From positions 29,344 to 93,343 of the forward strand of contig CAMATW010000001.1 of the NCBI GenBank assembly GCA_945861305.1: 64,000 bases of DNA, given 5' to 3'. The DNA comes from Bordetella parapertussis (GTDB lineage: Bacteria; Pseudomonadota; Gammaproteobacteria; Burkholderiales; Burkholderiaceae_C). Under the pieces are notes generated by a model. It had not been told where the DNA came from, ran no database searches, and worked only from the letters and a program-made list of their open reading frames with translations. Below are positions 59,758-64,000 of this stretch, piece by piece. A program made the position numbers and the translations under genes. How positions within the stretch are numbered: position 1 is the first letter of the stretch; every line of letters starts with the position of its first letter.

Positions 59758-60909
59758 ATGTATTCCGCCATCGAACAATTCCAAGCGCAGATAAGCCACG
59801 CTATTGCCCAAGGGCAAACACTGCGCATCCAAGGCGGCAACAGCAAATTCTTTTACGGCGAAAGTGCATCAGGGGCACAGGTGCTCGACACCCGTTCGCA
59901 CAGCGGTATCGTCAGTTACGAGCCCAGCGAGTTGGTGGTCACCGTGCGCTGCGGCACGCCTTTGGCGGAGCTTGAAGCCGTGTTGGCCGAGCAAGGCCAA
60001 TGCTTGGCGTTTGAGCCGCCCCACTTTCCCCCCAATGGACACAGCACCGCCACCGTGGGCGGCATGGCGGCTTGTGGGCTGGCGGGCCCAGCACGTACCG
60101 TTGCAGGCGGCGTGCGCGACCATGTGCTGGGTGTGCAAATGCTCAATGGCAAAGGCGAGTGGCTGACCTTTGGCGGGCAGGTGATGAAAAACGTGGCGGG
60201 TTACGACGTGTCGCGGGTCATGGCTGGCAGCATGGGCACGCTGGGTATGATCACCGACGTGTCGCTCAAAGTGCTGCCCCACGCCCCCGCTGAAGTCACG
60301 CTGGCTTGCCACTTGCCGCAGGCAGATGCCTTGGCCCTGCTGCACCGCTGGGGCGCACAACCCCTGCCCTTGAACGCCAGTTGCTGGGTGCACGACACCA
60401 CGGCACACCCCGCGCAAGAGATATTGTTTGTACGTTTGCGTGGCGCGGTGGCGGCGGTGGATGCGGCTGTGCCGCGAATGTGCGCCGATGTGGTCGCCTT
60501 GGGTGGGCAGGCTACCGCCATGGCCCCAACGCAGGCCAAGGCCGATTGGTCGGCGTGCCGCGATCAACGCCTGCCGTTTTTTTCGCCCTCCGCTGCCGAC
60601 ATGGCGCTTTGGCGCTTGAGCTTGCCGCAAACCGCGCCAGTACTGGGCCTGCCCTGTGCGCCTTTCATTGAATGGCATGGGGCTTTGCGTTGGCTGTGGG
60701 CGCCGCTCTCTGCGGCAGCTGAGTTGCGCGCTGTTGCCGCGCAAGCGGGGGGACACGCCACCTTGTTTCGCCCACCCCAAAACGCTGTTGGCGATCTGCC
60801 CTCCGTGTTCTCGCCCTTGCCTGCGGCGCAACAACGCATCCAACGCCAACTGCAAAAACAATTTGACCCGCACGGTGTGTTCAACACCGGCCGACTGGGC
60901 CTGAGCTGA
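59758..60909 (+). CDS. glcE: glycolate oxidase FAD-binding subunit GlcE
   Basis: 383 aa. FAD_binding_4 (PCMH) protein shortened relative to GlcD: LRIQGGNSKFFYG (about 22-34), TPLAELEAVLAEQGQCLAFEP (about 64-84), GMAACGLAGPARTVAGGVRD (about 102-121), GYDVSRVMAGSMGTLGMIT (about 148-166). C-terminal FDPHGVFNTGR is typical. In the complex GlcDEF oxidises glycolate to glyoxylate and feeds electrons to the membrane. glcF follows after 5 nt, but no glcD precedes it. Confidence 0.93.
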   Translation: MYSAIEQFQAQISHAIAQGQTLRIQGGNSKFFYGESASGAQVLDTRSHSGIVSYEPSELVVTVRCGTPLAELEAVLAEQGQCLAFEPPHFPPNGHSTATVGGMAACGLAGPARTVAGGVRDHVLGVQMLNGKGEWLTFGGQVMKNVAGYDVSRVMAGSMGTLGMITDVSLKVLPHAPAEVTLACHLPQADALALLHRWGAQPLPLNASCWVHDTTAHPAQEILFVRLRGAVAAVDAAVPRMCADVVALGGQATAMAPTQAKADWSACRDQRLPFFSPSAADMALWRLSLPQTAPVLGLPCAPFIEWHGALRWLWAPLSAAAELRAVAAQAGGHATLFRPPQNAVGDLPSVFSPLPAAQQRIQRQLQKQFDPHGVFNTGRLGLS

Positions 60910-60914
60910 CCACC

Positions 60915-62144
60915 ATGCAAACCAACCTCGCCCCCGAATACCAAAACACCGCCGACGGCCAGGAAGCCGAGGCGATTTTGCGCAAATGCGTTCATTGCGG
61001 TTTTTGCACCGCCACGTGCCCCACCTACCAGTTGCTGGGAGACGAGTTGGACGGTCCGCGTGGCCGCATCTACCTCATCAAACAGGTGCTCGAAGGCGTG
61101 CCGCCCACACGTGACACGCAGCTGCATTTGGACCGCTGCCTGACCTGCCGCAACTGCGAAACCACCTGCCCCAGCGGCGTGCAGTATGGACATTTGGTGG
61201 ACATTGGGCGCAAGCTGGTGGACGAAAAAGTCCCCCGTCCCGCCGCAGAACAAACCATGCGCTGGGCCTTGAAAGAAGGCCTGTCTTCGCCCTTGTTTGC
61301 CCCGGCGATGAAGCTGGGCCAAAGCGTGCGGGCTTTGTTGCCCAGCAGCCTCAAAGCCAAGGTGCCCGAAGCCCGCAACGCAGGTGCGTGGCCCACTCGC
61401 CAACATGCACGCAAGGTATTGATGCTCGCCGGTTGTGTGCAACCCGCCATGAGCCCCAACATCAACAGCGCCACCGCGCGTGTGTTGGATGCGTGTGGCA
61501 TTCAAACCGTGGTCGAACCGCTGGCGGGTTGTTGTGGCGGCGTGAAGTTCCACTTGAACGACCAAGACGCGGCCCATGTCCAAATGAAGAACAACATCGA
61601 CGCGTGGTGGCCGCATGTGGCGCAAGGCGTGGAAGCGATTGTGATGAACGCCTCGGGTTGTGGCGTTACCGTCAAAGACTATGGCCACATCTTTCGCCAT
61701 GATGCGGCGTATGCCGACAAAGCGGCCCGCATCAGCGAACTGACCAAAGACCTGAGCGAATTGCTGCCCCACTTGATGCCCACCTTGCAGCAGCGCATTC
61801 ACCCTGAAAAAGCCCAACAACAAGGCCAGCTTGCGTTTCACCCGCCTTGCACCTTGCAGCACGGCCAACAAATTAAAGGCGGTGTGGAGACCCACATGAG
61901 CAGCTTGGGTTTCAAGGTGCGCGTGGCCAGCAACGAGGCGCATTTGTGCTGCGGCTCGGCGGGCACTTACAGCGTGTTGCAACCCACCATCGCCACCCAG
62001 CTGCGCGACCGCAAGTTGGGCAACCTGAGCGAGATGCAGCCCAGCGCTATTCTGAGCGCCAACATTGGCTGCATCACCCATTTGCAAAGCGGCACCCAAG
62101 TGCCGGTGCGGCATTGGGTGGAGGTGGTGGACGCGGTGTTGTAG
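60915..62144 (+). CDS. glcF: glycolate oxidase iron-sulfur subunit GlcF
   Basis: 409 aa. Two 4Fe-4S clusters: CVHCGFCTATCPTY (about residues 21-34) and CLTCRNCETTCPSG (about 72-85), followed by two CCG (DUF224) domains with CCGGVKFHLN (about 206-215) and CCGSAGTYSVLQP (about 344-356). This is the standard GlcF architecture. It should pass electrons from the flavin subunits to quinone. Starts right after glcE and ends 16 nt before the convergent kinase. Confidence 0.95.
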   Translation: MQTNLAPEYQNTADGQEAEAILRKCVHCGFCTATCPTYQLLGDELDGPRGRIYLIKQVLEGVPPTRDTQLHLDRCLTCRNCETTCPSGVQYGHLVDIGRKLVDEKVPRPAAEQTMRWALKEGLSSPLFAPAMKLGQSVRALLPSSLKAKVPEARNAGAWPTRQHARKVLMLAGCVQPAMSPNINSATARVLDACGIQTVVEPLAGCCGGVKFHLNDQDAAHVQMKNNIDAWWPHVAQGVEAIVMNASGCGVTVKDYGHIFRHDAAYADKAARISELTKDLSELLPHLMPTLQQRIHPEKAQQQGQLAFHPPCTLQHGQQIKGGVETHMSSLGFKVRVASNEAHLCCGSAGTYSVLQPTIATQLRDRKLGNLSEMQPSAILSANIGCITHLQSGTQVPVRHWVEVVDAVL

Positions 62145-62160
62145 CGTTCTTGGAGACAGC

Positions 62161-63981
62161 TTAACGTTCTTGGGCCAAGCGTTGTAAAAACGTTGCTGAA
62201 GTAAGAAGTTGCTCTTCAATCAAAGCGCAAAGCTTTGCGCGCTCAAAAGGCTTGACCATTAACGCATTGATACCCGCATGCAGGCCACGCAGATGGTCCT
62301 GGGCGTTGACGTTGGCGGTGAGCAAAATCACAGGTACATGCTGCATGGGCGGCTGCATGTGTTGGCGGATATGCGCAGTTGCCTCGATGCCGTCCATTTC
62401 AGGCATGACCATGTCCATCAAGACCAAATCAAAATGTTCTCGGCGCAAACACGCCAAGGCTTCTTGGCCTTGGCTGGCCTGACACAGATAGGCTTTGGTC
62501 CATTGCGCCTGCACGATGTTGCACGCCAGCAAGCGGTTAACGGGATGGTCATCGACCACCAAAAACCGCAATCTCATGTCTTGCCAATGCCCTCTGGTTT
62601 GTGCCGAGGCCAAGGCAGGCATTGGCGCTGGCGCTTCAAGCAAGGGCAAGCGCACCCAAAACAGCGAGCCTTGGCCGAGTTGACTCTGTACCCCCATGGT
62701 GCCGCTCAAGCGTTGAACCAGTTGGTGGCAAATCGACAAACCCAAACCATTTCCGCCGTACAAACTGGCGGTTTGCACATTGGCTTGCTCAAAGCGCTCA
62801 AAAATTTTCTCGATGCGGTCAGCGGCCACGCCAATGCCCGAGTCTTGCACTTCAAACAACAGCGATGCGCCTTCACGCTGCACCCGCAGACTCACCGACC
62901 CCTTGTGGGTGAACTTGATGGCGTTGCCCAACAGGTTGACTAAGATTTGCGTCAAGCGGTGCCGGTCGGTGATGATGGTGACGGGGACATCGTCCGCCAC
63001 GCGCAAGCGGTAATCGATGTCCATGCTGTCGACTTTTTGCTCGAACAGTTTGAAGGCGCTGGTGACGGTCGTGCGCAGCTCAAATGGCTCGGGGTTGATG
63101 TTGAGGTGCCCCATTTGCATTTGGGAAAAATCCAGCACATCGTTGATCACCGTCAGCAGGTGTTCGCCGGCCTGGTGTGACAACTTGACCAAAGACAAGG
63201 CCTGTGGGTTGTTTTTTAAGGAGCCGACCAGCAAATCGTTGAAGCCCAATATGGCATTCAATGGGGTTCGCAATTCATGGCTCAGGGTAGAGATGAAAGA
63301 GTTTTTGAAGTTTTGTGATCGCAGCAAATCGGCACGCAGTTTCAACAACTCTTGCTCATGGGCATGGGTGCGTTCAAGGTTGTTTTGAAATACCCGTTCA
63401 GACAACAGCGGCAAGCCCAGCATGATCAGGCAATTCATCAAGTAGCTCAGGCCACTATAGAGTTGAATGGCGCTGTTGGTGGTGAACTGCTGCGGGTACC
63501 AACCCTCGGCGCTTGCCCACCAAACACCTGCATAACAAATCAAGGACACGACAAACCACGCCACTGCATGGACCACGCCAATCGCAAAAAGGGGGAGCAA
63601 AGGCAGCAAGGCAAACCAGCCCATGGCCACCGAGAACATGCCGCCTGAATGAAAAGCCTCGTTGAGCAAATGCAAGCTGCTGATGACCAAGCCAAGGTGT
63701 ACCGCCACGCCTGCGGGCAGGCCCATGATGGCGGCACCACTCAATACCAAATATGCGCAGGCCGTAATAAGCAAAGTGGTTTGCGAGGCCACGTTGGGGC
63801 TGAGGAAAGACAGCAAAAAAAGCCCTGTAGCAATGGCCCACACGATGATTAAAAAAGGCCCTAGGTGGGAGGTGCGAAATTTCTCAGGCAACCAATTGGG
63901 CAGGAGGATTTCCCACCAAGTTGATTTGAAGGTGGCGGCTTGCTCAGAGGGCATGGGCGGTTTTGGCGGACATAGCGGCAT
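62161..63981 (-). CDS. membrane hybrid sensor histidine kinase with C-terminal receiver
   Basis: 606 aa. Membrane part (about residues 38-200) with several hydrophobic helices and little periplasmic sensor domain; a coiled coil (NLERTHAHEQELLKLRADLL); HisKA with H-box STLSHELRTPLNAILG (His about 235); HATPase with N-box NLLGNAIKFTH, DSGIGV and GGNGLGLS; receiver with VVDDHP, phospho-Asp in LVLMDMVMPEMDG (about 523) and conserved Lys in MVKPFE (about 577). No output domain, so phosphate probably passes on. It is the intact relative of the broken genes at 11396-14892. Signal unknown. Confidence 0.92.
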   Translation of the reverse strand: MPLCPPKPPMPSEQAATFKSTWWEILLPNWLPEKFRTSHLGPFLIIVWAIATGLFLLSFLSPNVASQTTLLITACAYLVLSGAAIMGLPAGVAVHLGLVISSLHLLNEAFHSGGMFSVAMGWFALLPLLPLFAIGVVHAVAWFVVSLICYAGVWWASAEGWYPQQFTTNSAIQLYSGLSYLMNCLIMLGLPLLSERVFQNNLERTHAHEQELLKLRADLLRSQNFKNSFISTLSHELRTPLNAILGFNDLLVGSLKNNPQALSLVKLSHQAGEHLLTVINDVLDFSQMQMGHLNINPEPFELRTTVTSAFKLFEQKVDSMDIDYRLRVADDVPVTIITDRHRLTQILVNLLGNAIKFTHKGSVSLRVQREGASLLFEVQDSGIGVAADRIEKIFERFEQANVQTASLYGGNGLGLSICHQLVQRLSGTMGVQSQLGQGSLFWVRLPLLEAPAPMPALASAQTRGHWQDMRLRFLVVDDHPVNRLLACNIVQAQWTKAYLCQASQGQEALACLRREHFDLVLMDMVMPEMDGIEATAHIRQHMQPPMQHVPVILLTANVNAQDHLRGLHAGINALMVKPFERAKLCALIEEQLLTSATFLQRLAQER

Positions 63982-64000
63982 GTACCAAGCTGTTGACGGT

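Noticed and set aside
60564..62219. 551-codon open frame antisense to glcE and glcF
   Set aside because: Same cause; both glc genes have intact motifs, and the antisense product shows no recognisable fold.

Overview
This window looks like the replication-origin region of a betaproteobacterial chromosome, from order Burkholderiales and probably a Comamonadaceae-type freshwater bacterium such as Limnohabitans or a relative. That placement is inferred from gene content and order (lptD-surA-rsmA next to amgK; rpmH-rnpA-yidD-yidC-mnmE facing dnaA-dnaN-gyrB; mnmG-rsmG-parA-parB with parS sites) and from protein character. No 16S gene is present to confirm it.

Layout. 0-2.2 kb: a small membrane protein and GTP-type PEP carboxykinase. 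2.2-11.3 kb: outer-membrane biogenesis (rsmA, surA, lptD), the divergent cell-wall recycling kinase amgK with rsmE, an alpha/beta hydrolase, and a metX-metW operon preceded by what reads as a SAM-II riboswitch and terminator. 11.4-14.9 kb: an AT-rich stretch with two tandem, frameshifted hybrid histidine kinases, then amtB and a glycine-rich RRM protein whose Shine-Dalgarno lies in a hairpin. 17-23.1 kb: a leftward run rpmH-rnpA-yidD-yidC-mnmE-kdsD-kdsC-lptC. 23.1-25 kb: DnaA boxes on both sides of dnaA (oriC candidate). 25-34 kb: dnaN, gyrB, mnmG, rsmG, a LysE exporter, parA, parB and three perfect parS palindromes.

34-38.6 kb: a complete branched-chain-amino-acid-type ABC importer. 38.9-50 kb: scattered metabolic genes (D-lactate/glycolate-type FAD oxidase, L-threonate-type dehydrogenase, cobalamin adenosyltransferase, acetoacetyl-CoA synthetase, glutaryl-CoA dehydrogenase) plus mnmA, small secreted proteins, and a cytochrome c gene whose heme motif carries a TGA in place of the second cysteine. 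Two intergenic regions hold six REP-like repeats. 50-62 kb: malic enzyme, a beta-barrel protein, pepP, murU, transketolase, GAPDH, a serine/threonine dehydratase-family enzyme, and glcE-glcF without an adjacent glcD. 62-64 kb: an intact hybrid histidine kinase that is the paralogue of the two broken ones.

Working together: rsmA/surA/lptD/lptC/kdsC/kdsD serve LPS synthesis and export. amgK and murU are the two halves of MurNAc recycling but sit about 48 kb apart. ParA/ParB/parS and DnaA/DnaN/oriC handle chromosome replication and segregation. PckG, MaeB, transketolase and GAPDH sit at the gluconeogenic/central-carbon node. No CRISPR, prophage, IS element, rRNA or tRNA was found. The best candidates for novelty are the riboswitch-terminator in front of metX, the CXX-TGA-H cytochrome, the RRM-gene leader hairpin and the decaying sensor-kinase pair.
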